Source of the DNA: Mytilus galloprovincialis
Taxonomy: Eukaryota; Mollusca; Bivalvia; Mytilida; Mytilidae
Direction: 5' to 3'
DNA length: 64,000 nt
Assembly: GCF_965363235.1 (NCBI RefSeq)
Contig: NC_134851.1
Location: 37,786,321 to 37,850,320 of the forward strand
Positions within the stretch are counted from its first letter, which is position 1. Each line of letters starts with the position of its first letter. The notes beneath the pieces were generated by a model that made no database searches, was not told where the DNA came from, and saw only the letters and a program-made list of their open reading frames with translations. Positions 47,904 to 59,800 of the stretch are shown here, piece by piece. A program made the translations under genes and the position numbers.

Positions 47904-48939
47904 AGAGACAGAAAACGATTCCAATGAAGTTGAGTGTTTTTTTAACAAAAAATACAAGCAAAAAATTAGTGTTTTTAAATGCCTAAAGTCAAGATAGTTT
48001 ACCTTTCCTTTTGAATGAATATTTTCTAAACTCAGAAAATGTTTAACTTTATCCTCAATGGTTTTTTTGCGTCTTGTTTATTTTCAATAGCTATAACTTC
48101 AATATTCGCATCATTAGGAACATTGTATTCATACGCCGGTTTATAAACAACCGCTAGTGTTTCTGGGTAATGTACAACCGCTTCCGCCATCCATATGCGA
48201 GTTAAAAGTTTATCATCCACGTATTTGCACAGTTCAAAAGAACTGGACATCGGGCAATCCAAAACCAACTCAATATCCACACCATCTTTTCGTTGGCCAT
48301 CAGTACATGCACGTGTAAAGAAGTTCACAAAGTAGGTACAACGTCTAGGTTTCTCGAACACATCGATAAAGGAAGTCCCTCTACGATCAAAAGCAATTGC
48401 TTTTTTGACAAAAAGTGAATATTGACCTTCACCTTTATTCGATTTATCCTTTTTGAGCCATGTGGGTGACAGCACGAGTAACATTTCGCCCGGACATTGG
48501 CGCCCACCTTCTAGCAGTATCGCTAGTACCACTGGTGATGCCAAAACAACGATTGCGACTTCCGTCTCAGGGTTGGGTGTTCTTGGTATGTGTGTTATGT
48601 CGATCGTCTCGGGAATATTGTTTTCAAACAAGCTATACTGTAAAGCATTGCAGTAATCCTGGATATGTTCGTCATCTTTGGTTAGTGAGACAGTTGAGTC
48701 GGGAGGTCTAAGCTAGATCTACGTTTGTGTTCCAGGCAATATAACTACCAACTGTCGTCGTGTACTCTTCCGCTTTCTTAGAAAGTTCGTCTTCTTCCTA
48801 ACTATTTCGTTCTGAAATAAAAGTATTGGAAATAAAATTTTACCATGTAATTTTAATTGACTAAAGGACAATCTCGTGTTAGTAAAACAATTTTAATTGA
48901 AAAAGAAAATAAATATTAAAAACGTTTTATCAGAAAATG

Positions 48940-49075
48940 TGGTACTAGTAAGTCTTAGAGGCTAATGAGACAACTTTCCATCGGAGACTAAATTACGTAA
49001 ATTCAAGCTACTATAGGTCACGGTATGGCCTTCAACAATGAGAAAAATTCATACAGCATAGTGAAACTACAAAGG
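48940..49075 (+). repeat. Mussel dispersed repeat
   Basis: 'aatgagacaactttccatc', 'tatggccttcaacaatgag' and 'acagcatagtgaaacta' in order; in copy B intron 1. Confidence 0.6.
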
Positions 49076-49375
49076 CACCCGACGTGATAAATTTCTGCCT
49101 GATAGTTAGTATATTAGCCGAGACTTCCCGATTTGTCATAGTCAACATTGGCAACATCTTTCAAGACAGTCGAACTTTAAAACAACGATTATTAATCGTG
49201 TGTGTTTGGTTGGTTGGTGTGTTTGAGTGGGTATGGATGTTGGCATTCATGCTAAACATTTTTAGTTTCCATTGAAAATATGGCGGACAATACATTAGAC
49301 ACTCGTGTTCCTGTATGGTATTGATACAAAATTTGTAATTAATTTTGTTCTTGAAAAAAGCTATGTGAGTTAAAT

Positions 49376-49545
49376 ATTATCGTTGATCATTTCAACCGAA
49401 CGAGATTGATTTTCTCGCTTGAGCCGTTGCGGCAAAATGACCAATGATAATCTGTTTATCGCTATTTTACCTATGACGACTTTTTTTTATTTCATTGACA
49501 ACAAGCACGTGTGCCCTTAGTTTCTGGCGATAATGTTTTATATCA
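49376..49545 (-). repeat. Dispersed repeat, inverted partner of 14909-15117
   Basis: Shares 'gagattgattttctcgcttg', 'attttacctatgacgac' and 'tagtttctggcgataat' with the reverse complement of the other copy. In copy B intron 1. Confidence 0.6.
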
Positions 49546-50091
49546 CTCCACTGTGCTGAGAAAAGACCTTATCAGTTAATAAATAAATTTGGTGTTTTTA
49601 CTGTCTGATTGGTTAAAATTATTAGTTTTATTTTCAATGTTGTCAATTTTGATGGCGACACGCCCATTCTGACGTTGTGTATTCATACGCCATCATGTGT
49701 GTACGTTGTTATTGTTAATATAAGTAATATAAAAAGTTCTTTGAGCCTTATTTTTGATAGAAATTTATTTATAATGAATGGCAATAATTTATTTTGACTT
49801 TATTAAATTCAAAATAGATAATAGCCATTCATTGAGTAAGATTAAAAGAAAATTTCGTATAATAACGATAATAATAATTATGCATTATAATACTTCCGCG
49901 TTAGCTTACCTGTAATTGTACAGAATTATCCTCAGCAGTTGAAACCGACATCATCAGTGAAACTTGTACAAGTCTGATAGAGATTTCTGCTGTAATAAAC
50001 ATTTAAATACGCGCAATGCGTTGAAGTAAAAAAAAAATGACAGCCAAATGATAGCGTGTTGTAGGAGTGGAAATCCTACACTTGGCAGCAG

Positions 50092-50432
50092 GGCCGAGAA
50101 AACAGGTTTTTTTTCGTACTGTATTTCTTGTGGTGTACTACTTTTGAGACAAAATATATCAAAATTACAGAAACTTCATCAGCTCTAACTCAAAATATTA
50201 ACAATTTTATGTTAAGTGGGTATTGAATTCTTTTGACAGTTTCCGAAACACTAGTTTTTGGCTGGATCAAATAATTACTAAACTTTAAAATTCATGATCC
50301 AATTTTTTTTTTCAGTGTAGTTTCATACCCCTTTTTGCTTTTTGAGGCATAAAACATGTAGAAATAAATTTGGAAAGGGTATAAAAAATAGCAAGTACAA
50401 CATTGTCCACACTAGGGACTATGGTTAAATTT
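50092..50432. mobile_element. 341-bp insertion beside copy B start codon, CAGCAG duplication
   Basis: Copy A reads 'ggcagcagacgaaacatattg' without a break (about 34751-34771). In copy B 'ggcagcag' (to 50091) and 'cagcagagaaacatattg' (from 50433) are separated by this segment, so CAGCAG is duplicated. The inserted sequence is AT-rich, has no reading frame, and has no inverted ends that I can see. It splits codons 2-3 from the ATG. Confidence 0.75.
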
Positions 50433-50584
50433 CAGCAGAGAAACATATTGAAGCAGTGATGTTCAGATATATGTTTAATTGGACATATACTTTATTTATG
50501 GTTATCTTATACCATGTGTATACTGTCAAAAATGATAATGTTGAGCGTGATCTGTTAGAATAGCTTCGTGGAAAAGTGTTTGTA

Positions 50585-50707
50585 CATATATACAACTCGT
50601 CTAAACATCAACCCAACAATGTTAGATTTTTTGTTCTTCCCTCGCGGGATTCGAACCCATGCTACTGAGATATCGTGACACTAAATCGCCTCCACTGCAG
50701 CCGTCCC
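50585..50707 (-). mobile_element. tRNA-derived SINE, head-truncated
   Basis: The minus strand has the B-box-like 'GGGTTCGAATCC', then the body and the tail 'GATGTTTAGACGAGTTGTAT'. The A-box half is missing and it joins directly to the tail of the next copy. Confidence 0.75.
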
Positions 50708-50710
50708 TAT

Positions 50711-50882
50711 TTATATATACAACTCGTCTAAATATCAATCCAACAATGTTAGATCTGTAAATTTGCTTTCGCAATTTTTTTGTTCTTCCCTCGGCGGGAT
50801 TCGAACCCATGCTACTGAGATATCGTGACACCAAATCGCCTGCACTGCAGCCGTCCCGCTAGACCGCACGACCACCTGAGCT
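50711..50882 (-). mobile_element. tRNA-derived SINE, nearly complete
   Basis: The minus strand starts AGCTCAGGTGGTCGTGCGG (A-box region), has 'GGGTTCGAATCCCGCCG' as B box, then a unique body and the tail 'GACGAGTTGTATATATA'. RNA polymerase III would start within it. Not a tRNA gene: the acceptor stem and anticodon arm do not close. Confidence 0.8.
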
Positions 50883-51013
50883 TCACAATAATAAAGCTTT
50901 CGGTGGCCGTGTGTTACCTTTCCTCGTCAGTTTTAATCTAGCGGCGTACTACAGTACATGATATATAAGGCATGGAGATGTTATTTTTACAGATCAGCTC
51001 AATTATATATATA

Positions 51014-51076
51014 TGCGAAAGCAAATTTACAGATCTAACATTGTTGGGTTGATGTTTAGACGAGTTGTATATATAT
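51014..51076 (+). mobile_element. SINE tail fragment
   Basis: The last 60 or so bases of the same SINE family in the opposite orientation ('gcgaaagcaaatttacagat' through 'gacgagttgtatatata'). Confidence 0.75.
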
Positions 51077-52092
51077 TACGAGTCTAAATTGAAAACTACG
51101 TTCAAACCTATGACTGCGTTGGATAAAAACCGCAATTTTTATACGTGTGCATGTCAAACAAATTTCGTTGTAGAAGGGTCTAAAAACAGCACAAACAACA
51201 TTTTCCAAAAGACCAAAAGAGTGAAAAGGTATATTTAAACAAAACGCATTTGACTAACAGGTCGAACAACTGATGTTCTTTAACCCTGCTGACTGCCATT
51301 GGCGATTGCCAAATATATATAAGTGTCTAAGAATGTAACTTTAACACACTAATGAGTGTTATAAAATTAGGTGTTACATTTTATATATTATTCACGCAAT
51401 ATTTCGCTAAACAAATTAGCTTCATCGGGCGTGTGCATCTATCAAGGTGAAATCGGATGCATGACAAAAAATATCTTTGTAACTTGAGCTACACAAAAGT
51501 TTAACATATTGATTGATGATCTGTATACACCAAATTTTTGCCGTTTATTGTACATAAATATTTTTTTCAAAAATTAAAACAAATAGTTGTTTTAGTTAAA
51601 TAGAAGTAAAATTGATGATTTATTCCTTTGGTTTCTTGTATCCCCTATTTCATCCATGGAATAGTGTCAATAAGATATTTGCCTGCTATTACATTGTAGC
51701 AAGTAAATTAAACGCTTACTATTAGTTTCATATTTCTTATAGGTTTTGGAAACAAAAGTGCCAATTGCGAATGTTTGAAAATTTTAGATAGAATCATTTC
51801 CCGCCAAATGTCTTATGCTTTTATATCTTGAGTACAAGGACTAACCTTCAATTTTTACTGCTTTTTGAGTTCTGTATGTTCTATCTACTAAGAACGGTGT
51901 TTTAAAAAACTTGTTATTTGGAAACAGAGACGCAAATATCCTGGAATTAGAAATGAGGACGCCAAGTGCTTGAGACGTTTTGTATTTTTTTTTAACTCAA
52001 AAATATAAATAAGATATTTTTTTTTCAAATAAAAGAGGGTACGATATTAAAGCTTATCAATATCTATCGCAATTGTTCCCACCACCACGAAG
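51077..52092. other. Non-coding spacer
   Basis: AT-rich; I see no gene, RNA or nameable repeat. Confidence 0.4.
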
Positions 52093-52483
52093 GTGCCAAT
52101 AGTACTGTTGTTTGCATGTAACATTAACATATCATTGCGTTCTAATCTTTTTGCTTATCTAAAAGACTATGCACCATTATTTAAACATCTTGATGCATTT
52201 AATAAACTAAAACACATTCTAAACCCTATCCCTGAACTTGTTTATCATATTGGAGTCTTCATTAAGCAGTCTTTGGAACTGAGGGAGTCGGACCCATGTC
52301 AGACTAGCTTATGATTGTGTTTTTTACATAAATTTATAATTGAACTCTTAAAATAATTATGCTCTATTATTCTATATATATATATATTGTGTTGTATTAC
52401 ATTGTATTGCATTGTATTGTGTATACATGTAATTGCATTGCTTGACCCTTATGGGTGTAATTTTGCAATAAAGATATTAATTT
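52093..52483 (+). mobile_element. 5'-truncated LINE, 3' end only
   Basis: An open stretch of about 70 codons ('LKDYAPLFKHLDAFNKLKHI', 'LVYHIGVFIKQSLELRES') reads like the C-terminus of a molluscan reverse-transcriptase protein. It is followed by a short 3' UTR with a TA microsatellite and the end 'gggtgtaattttgcaataaa', a layout typical of a LINE tail. It is different from the LINE in copy B. Family not assigned. Confidence 0.5.
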
Positions 52484-52869
52484 ATTTCCAGAAGCACTCA
52501 GACTGATAGTTGTCTCATTAGCAATGATATACAACATGTGATTCTCCTTATTGTTTAATAAATAATTTGTAAAAAGGGGTTCCAAAATGTCATATTAAAA
52601 GGGGATTGGGGTCCAACCATATGTCCCAATACAAAAACATTAGTTTTCCACCTAAAATACGGGTTCGAACCTCCGGACTTCACTAACTTTCATTACACTC
52701 ATGCCAAATCTTCTTAATATATATACGAAGTAAATGATTAATGATTGAAACCACTGCCTCGCAGTATTTCTAAAACCTATGCATATTCAATTTTAATATA
52801 TAGAATTCAATTTCCAGCAACAAATCCATTTCGCAATTAAACGAGAAAATATAATATGTAGCGTTTCAT

Positions 52870-53270
52870 ATTAATAAAATTGAGAATGGAAATGGGGAAT
52901 GTGTCAAAGAGACAACAACCCGACCAAATAAAAAAAAATAAAAAACACAACAGCAGAAGGTCACCAACAGGTCTTCAATGTAGCGAGAAATTCCCGCACC
53001 CGGAGGCGTCCTTCAGCTGGCCCCTAAACAAATATATACTAGTTCAGTGATAATGAACGCCATACTAATTTCCAAATTGTACACAAGAAACTAAAATTAA
53101 AATAATACAAGACTAACAAAGGCCAGAGGCTCCTGACTTGGGACAGGCGCAAAAATGCGGCGGGGTTAAACATGTTTGTGAGATCTCAACCCTCCCCCTA
53201 TACCTCTAACCAATGTAGAAAAGTAAACGCATAACAATACGCACATTAAAATTCAATTCAAGAGAAGTCC
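52870..53270 (+). repeat. Mussel dispersed repeat, long copy
   Basis: 'aaattgagaatggaaatggg', 'gtgtcaaagagacaacaacc', 'cccgcacccggaggcg', 'gcggcggggttaaacatg'. The reverse complement of pieces at 27440-27660 and 33280-33560; a short piece also lies at about 13893-13940. Confidence 0.7.
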
Positions 53271-53779
53271 GAGTCTGATGTCAGAAGATGTAACCAAAGA
53301 AAATAAACAAAATGACAATAATACATAAATAACAACAGACTACTAGCAGTTAACTGACATGCCAGATCCAGACTTCAATTAAACTGACTGAAAGATTATG
53401 ATTTCATCATATGAACATCAGGCACAATCCTTCATCCTTCACAATCCTTTCATATTGTCATACAAAAGCAGTAAATTAAATAAACTCAATGTGGTATTTT
53501 ATATGCATTAATGACAGAAAATAGACGCAATCAAGATATCATTCAAGAATACAAAACATCTATGAAATTTTTACTGCATGTGGAAAAAAATGGGAAATAA
53601 TGACACTTTTCCTGCTTTATCAAATTAAACTAATTTTTCTTTTTAGGACAAGGGAAAAGATCAAATAACTAATTAGTTCTTCGATCTATGTAAATAAGAT
53701 AAAGCCGTCTCATATCTTTTGGACAGACGCCTTTCAGATATATGAGAAGCATACATCTGAAAAAAAATAGATACTTTAA

Positions 53780-53960
53780 TACAAGTGTCAAAATTCAAAA
53801 CGGGTTAAACTCTTTCTGAACCCGTATTTTATTTATCAATTAATATATAACTCATACATTTCCCAATTCATATCATACTGCTAATGATGTACTGGCTATT
53901 ATGTTTTGCTATCCTGCTATTTTCGCTTAATGTATTCCTGCTAAGCTGAGTTAGTATTTT
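53780..53960. repeat. Duplicate of the flank downstream of copy B (36300-36500)
   Basis: Shared order of 'tactttaata', 'acccg', 'cccaatt', 'atatc', 'gctattttcg', 'ttaatgtattcc'. It lies on the downstream side of copy C as the other does for copy B, so it is probably part of the old tandem-duplication unit. Confidence 0.6.
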
Positions 53961-53983
53961 AAAGTGTATGTGTGTGTAGCAGG

Positions 53984-54122
53984 CCCGTAGCCAGGAATTT
54001 CCAAGGGGGGTTATTTGGACTCACGAACTCGACTTTAACAGTCACAATTCGAACAGAACGTTGACTTTAACAGTGCTTATTTGTTTTCAAGGGGGGTTCG
54101 TCCGAACCCCGGACGAACCCCC
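53984..54122. mobile_element. Second copy of the 'cccgtagccagg' MITE-like repeat
   Basis: Matches 13383-13536 from 'cccgtagccaggaatttcc' through 'cagtgcttatttgttttcaa'; the right terminal inverted word is missing. Confidence 0.65.
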
Positions 54123-55544
54123 CGATATTCACAGTGAAGTCTTACCCAAATACAGTTCGCATAGTTTCCTTTCTCTGAGTTAACAACTGTTCTGTCATAA
54201 TCACAGATTGTAATTGTTCCATAAAATTGCAAAAAGCAATGCCAATAGTCAGATTAAACTACCGACATAATAGGCAAAACAGAAATTTTAAGAGTTTTGT
54301 CAATTTAAAATGGCGCAGAACCCCATCTGTAGCAGATGAAATGCACATGTTTCCATTAAAACCAAACTGTCATCTTGATTTCTTTACATGCATGGAAGAA
54401 GCTTTAATGGTGGTGATTTCTCGATTCGTAGTATCGTGCTTTACATGCCCGACATATTTGTCATTGGACGTTAATCAACCAACAATATGATTTAAAGTTG
54501 ACTTTTCAAAAGCGTTTCGAGTGCGAGCCATGTTTTAGAGGTACAAAATGTATCGTGTTACTGTAATTTTTTGCGACCCTTTTTTTGTAATTATTTAAAT
54601 TTATTTGTGTCCCATCTTTTTTTTTGCTTGCTTCATATTTTTTATCTTCTTTTTTCATGTCAGCACAAAAAATTCTCTATCGACATGTTGTTGACTACTG
54701 TCAAACTCGATCGTTTCGGACGTCAGGACAATCTTGGACCATCATTTTGATCTAAAAATGTTTAATTTCCATCCCCTTAATTCTTAATTTCGCCCATAGA
54801 AGCATTAAATCCCCTTCTATATAGTAAACAGACTCCGTTGTATATAAATTTTCGACATGTAACCTACTCTGTGGGAGGACATTCTGGTATTCGGCCAAGA
54901 AATAGCAACTACAAAAATTACAATCGGCTCAAATTAAGTTTTATGTTCTCGGACTGCAACCTTTTTTCAGTTGCTTTTCCTTGGCAAATTATATCAGAAT
55001 GCCATATATCACAGTATTGGTAACCTGCCGACAAAAAAGTATATAAAATGAAAAGGTTGACCTTGACGACCAATCATTCGTACATGGATACAATTGAACC
55101 AACTTTTTCTGTATCTACATGCATGTCCACGACAGGAACAGTGTTATGGTTTCATTCGTTTCATTTTGTTTTTATAATAGTGCTGTAGATACTATTCTAC
55201 GAGGAACGGTTTGTCAGCTTTCAAGTGGTTAATTTTTCTCTCTTATCCGTTTTCAAGCAGTTACTGAAATCTTTCAAGAGTTTGTAAGTCCTGGTGTCGT
55301 ATCTATGTCTATGGTCTATGTATCAATACTGGCATCTATGGCGAGTTTATTAACTTTCAACAGTTGTTTAAAGTATATACAACTCTAGTTTTTTTCCTGG
55401 TCCATGTCAACATTTGTAAAAGACTGATCATGAATTTCAACCTCTGTTTAAATGTACATGTAAGTATTTCAAGTTAAGTGTAGTATATTTAAGTTGGTTG
55501 TGATATGTTCTCGAATATCCTCGACCTCTTTTCTTACAGTTGGA
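54123..55544. other. Non-coding spacer
   Basis: A small open frame at 54227-54490 has no recognisable domain or splice context, and I do not call it a gene. Nothing else is seen. Confidence 0.4.
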
Positions 55545-55865
55545 GAATGTTTATGTTTGTCCCAAGTCAGGATCCTCCTGTAATTCAGTGGTTGTCGTTT
55601 GCTTCTGTATATCATGTTTTTTGTTCATTGTTTTTTTTACCTAAAGCAGTTCGTTAGTTTTCTCGTTTGCATAGTTTTTCATTTGTTATTTTGGGGCTTT
55701 TTTTTATCCTACAATGCGGTTTAGTGATTTGCTCATTGTTGAAGGCCGGTTTAGTGTTTTGCTCATTGTTGAAGGCCGTACAGTGACCTATTGTTGTTAA
55801 ATTCTATGTCATTTGTCTCCGATGTAGTAGTCTTATTGGCGATCATACCATATCGTTCTTTACAC
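55545..55865 (-). repeat. Mussel dispersed repeat
   Basis: Same order of words as 21165-21480 ('tgtcccaagtcagga', 'attgttgaaggccg', 'ggcgatcataccata'). It contains a local 27-29-bp duplication of 'gttgaaggccg...tttgctcatt' at about 55715-55772. Confidence 0.65.
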
Positions 55866-56878
55866 ATACAAATATAGCTAGGAATGATCAAGGGAACGGC
55901 CATTTGATATTCTTGTTGGGGTTAGGAATCTTTTCGGATTGATCATTAATGATTTAATGTCAACTTGGTTGCTACAGTAACACAGGCTTCCTACCAGGAC
56001 AACTTAATATCTATTTCAAGTCCTCCTGCGCCCATCACCCTCAAGAAATCAAATGGCTGTCCCCTTAAATCTTGATATGGGGAAAAATCAACAGACAAAA
56101 GATTATTGTTGAAGACTATATAAAATATTGCCTTCCAAGTCTCCTTTCATTATTTTATTATTTACTTTGCCCTATTACAATTTACTGATGTTTAACTAAC
56201 AAAAGAAAATTTTAATACAACGTAAATACAATATTAAATTAAGTATGCTATTATGCAAACAGTACAAAATACAAAATACAAATTCAGATCCTCCAAACAC
56301 AATTAACAAACTGTTAAAACATGCTACTAAGTACTAGTATATACAAGTCTTGCTATTCTTGATGTCTAAATGCCTAAAATGGTGTTCGTTCTTGTTGATC
56401 CATTGAATTTCCACATTGGATTGCACGAACGTAGACAGTGGTAATCGGTCAACCAATCAAACTGCATAAAATCATTCCTTTAAACTTCAGTGAAAAAAAA
56501 GCATTTTCAAATATTTTTTCAACTCTTTAAAAACATCAACAATACTATGAAAGTTTTATTTTTTGTTAGCTAAACAGAACTAAATGATTTTTTTTAATGT
56601 CTTTTTTTCAAACTAAACATCACAATTTTATTTATTTTTTTTTTTTGTTTTGGTTTAAAACTAAACAAATTAACAAAATACAAAATTGATTTGCAATGCA
56701 ATGACTTAGATTGTTAATATATACAAAGTTCCTAGCTCTACAAGTCCGCTATTCTTGAAATGTACAATTGATGAATGATTTATATGAATGATACAAGCGG
56801 TAATCGCTAAGCAATGATAAATGGTTTTTATGAATGATTGTAGCGATAATCGCTGAGCACACCTACCACTAACCGTCA
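55866..56878 (-). other. Downstream flank of copy C
   Basis: Contains the 3' UTR of the gene. Candidate AATAAA signals on the minus strand lie at about 56627-56634 and 56553-56558; neither is certain. No other gene is seen. Confidence 0.4.
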
Positions 56879-59800
56879 TTATTTGAAATGACTCAACAGA
56901 TAGTTGTAGTCATAGTTATTTGTATTCAAACCAAGAGCATTGCCGATATTGATCAGTTTAGCTTTGGCTGTTTCTAAGTTCTTGTCCATGACAGCAATGT
57001 TTGCAAATGGTTCCTCATCATTTTCACTACCACATTCGTCTAATGACGGCTCCATCTGGTTATATCTGACAATATTTCCAGAAACCAACGCATTTAAGAA
57101 TTTCAAACTGTTTGGATTTGTTAATTGTTGTTTGTGTACGGACGACAGACACATCATTCCCATCAGAGTGCATTTAGGTTGCACACTTGAGATCACTGGT
57201 CTGATACCCAAAGAAACCATGAAAGCATAAAGTAACAGATCGTGCCCGTAGCAAGTCTTGATCCAGTCCCGGAGATAGAAACCTCCCATTCTAGCATTGA
57301 TCTCAATTAACTTTGGTCCTGTTTTTGTCATTTTCATTTCCACGTTGAACACCCCAGTAACGAGTCCGATTTCCGTACAACACTGATATGCAGAAGTTAT
57401 AAGCTGTCCTCTCCTGTCTAATGGTAGACATGTTGGCAGCAAGGCTGCTGTTTCTGTGTAAGACCCTTTCCTACATGGTCCATTATCCGAGACAAATGCA
57501 CCAATAAGCTGCCTCTGGAATATAATGATATCTATGTCATGTTCTGTACCATCAATTCTCTCCATCAGCATAATGTCGTTACCGTGACCGAGCCCAACAC
57601 CAGGGTGATCTTCGTCGTTCTGTAGAATTGATGATAATTGTTGCCATATATTAATACACTCAACACGGTCTGCGACAGGTTTGACCCCAACGCCACTTGA
57701 TCCATATTCTAATTTTAATACGGCAGGTAGTCTAATCTTTTCCAAAGCCTTGTCGACGTCTTCTTCACTTTTGATAGAACAGCAGATACTGGAATACAGA
57801 TGAGATCTTGGGAAATGAGGTATATCGCCGGTTCTTGACCGTAGCACGTTTTGTGTCCAACTTTTCCTTTTAGCAATTAGGGCTGGTCGTTTTCCGGGAC
57901 CATTCAATTTTAGCATGTCGCATATCGTTGCGGCTAACGGACCACAATCCTCCCAGAAGGTAACGCATCCATCGACATCTATTCCTTCGTCTTTCAGAAT
58001 TTTAATAATGGCTGTAGCATGTGTTTCGTCTTGTTTATGGTCGAGAAAATCGTACTGAATAAATTTTGTGCACCTCGATGCACCAAAGCATGATTTATTC
58101 GGTTCCACAAGAACTACCTAAAGGTACATAAAAAGTTTTAACAAATATTATCATATATTTTCTACACAAATGTTCATTTAATAGTAAATCATTAAAAAAT
58201 ATGATAGAACATACATGTACCAGTAGTATCTAACTAAATTGTATAGGTTAAAATTGAAGCACTTGAAATTTGAAACTTAATTAAAATGCAAGGGATGTCT
58301 TACATGACTCGTTCGTTACCAAATTATAGAAAGTTTATGGTCATGCGTGTTTTCTTTAGTAAATGTGCCAATATGAATTACGAATCCCAAAAAATATAAT
58401 CTACTGTTTTCTGATCGTCTGATGAAAGTTGTCTCATTAGCAATCATGTGTATGTTTAATAGTACATATATAGCAACATTTATTTGCAGGCTCGAATGAA
58501 TGTTTTTGAAAGAAATAAAATACCAAGAGAGAAAACGGATTTTTTCAAAGGGATAACTATTTTTTTCTAATTTTTATATATATTTAAGTGATTGTGATTG
58601 TATCTTTTGATACAAAGTATTACATCTCAAACAAATACAAATGGAGCATGACAACATAAATCGACTTACATTGATGCCAAATGATTTAAAGCTTTCCCAT
58701 ATAAACTTCTTGCTGAAACCTCCAGCTCCTACTACAACGACAGTTTTGTCTTGCATGGCGAACAGCTGTGAACGTCTTATCATGGTCTCTACTAGTGGTT
58801 TCACTGCTTCTCCCTGTCTGTGAGGGTTCAAGAACTCAAACAGCTGGCAATTGATAGTACAATCATGACTGTTCACTTCTATTCCAACTGCTTCTAACTG
58901 TCCATCTACCATTCCCAGAACGTAGTCAATACCTATAAGAAATAATTAAGAAAAATCAATTATTAATTTTTAATGCAAGTATGATAAGTTTATTGTCGTC
59001 TCTATTAATAGTGCGGTGACTGAAGGCAGATTTTTGGGAATTTAATCTCCCCACCGAACACACACCTACATAATATATCATTGGAAAGAGGAAATCGTGT
59101 ACTATAATAATATGCCTGTCGTCAGGACTTGATATGGTCACATTTTTTTTAAATTGAGGTCAAAGGTCATATGTAAAAATTTGTGAAAATTTGGGTGGGT
59201 TTCAATTTTGACATTTTTTTCTATTTCTAAACTCTACCTAAATACAAATGATACTGTTTTGGCTTTAGTAATGTTTGGTATTATACATAAACCTTAATCA
59301 TTGAGATTTTTTTTATCAAAAAAAAATCCTAAAACGACGTTATATAAAATCAAATTTTCAACCTATAAAATGTTAAGAGCACCTAAACCTTATGAAAAGT
59401 ATCAATTTCAGGTAAAAATCAAGTGTCATGCAGGACAATACTTTAAAATTATTTTTTAAACTATCATATTGGGTGAGGTATCAAACCAAAGCCATAGAAC
59501 ACTACAGTCAAATATGACCTCAAATTGAATTTGCGGATACTTCAGGTTTTTTATAGACTACTCGTTGCTTTTTGTTTTTTTTTCACAATTATTACTGCTA
59601 CCATAGTATTATCTTTTGTTGTGTATTTAACTCTGGTTAATAGCATTCTATTACATTATAGGTTTTTAACTATATCCCCCCTTTTTTTCCTTGCAACGTA
59701 CGACAGACTTCAAAAGTATTCCATATAAAAAAAGAAGATGTGATATGATTGCAAATGATACAACTCTCAAAATGAGACAAAATGAGACATAAAACAATTA

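Larger units (their letters stand above)
36655..50446 (-). pseudogene. Carnosine-synthase-like gene, copy B (pseudogene with LINE in exon 4)
   Basis: Exons: 50446-50439 plus 50091-49910 (split by a 341-bp insertion beside the ATG), 48811-48003, 47268-47088, 46455-46249 plus 39060-38954 (split by the LINE), 38264-38002, and a decayed last exon about 37234-36655. Exons 3 and 5 are still open ('VVKPSGITWHGSRC', 'HDCTIISQMFEFLNPHRQGE'). Exon 2 lacks one base near its 5' end, gains four with an in-frame TAG near 48713, and lacks one base near 48062. Exon 4 has an 8-bp duplication ('attggttg' at about 46355). The last exon lacks its first 45 or so codons and an internal stretch. Introns 2 align with those of copy A, so the two arose by tandem duplication. 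This copy cannot make an enzyme. Confidence 0.85.

Noticed and set aside
50640-50882. tRNA genes
   Set aside because: B-box words 'GGTTCGAATCC' are present on the minus strand, but the cloverleaf does not close and the copies continue into a shared body and tail; they are SINEs.
54227-54490. Small gene of 87 codons
   Set aside because: No recognisable motif, no splice context, and adjacent to a MITE copy.
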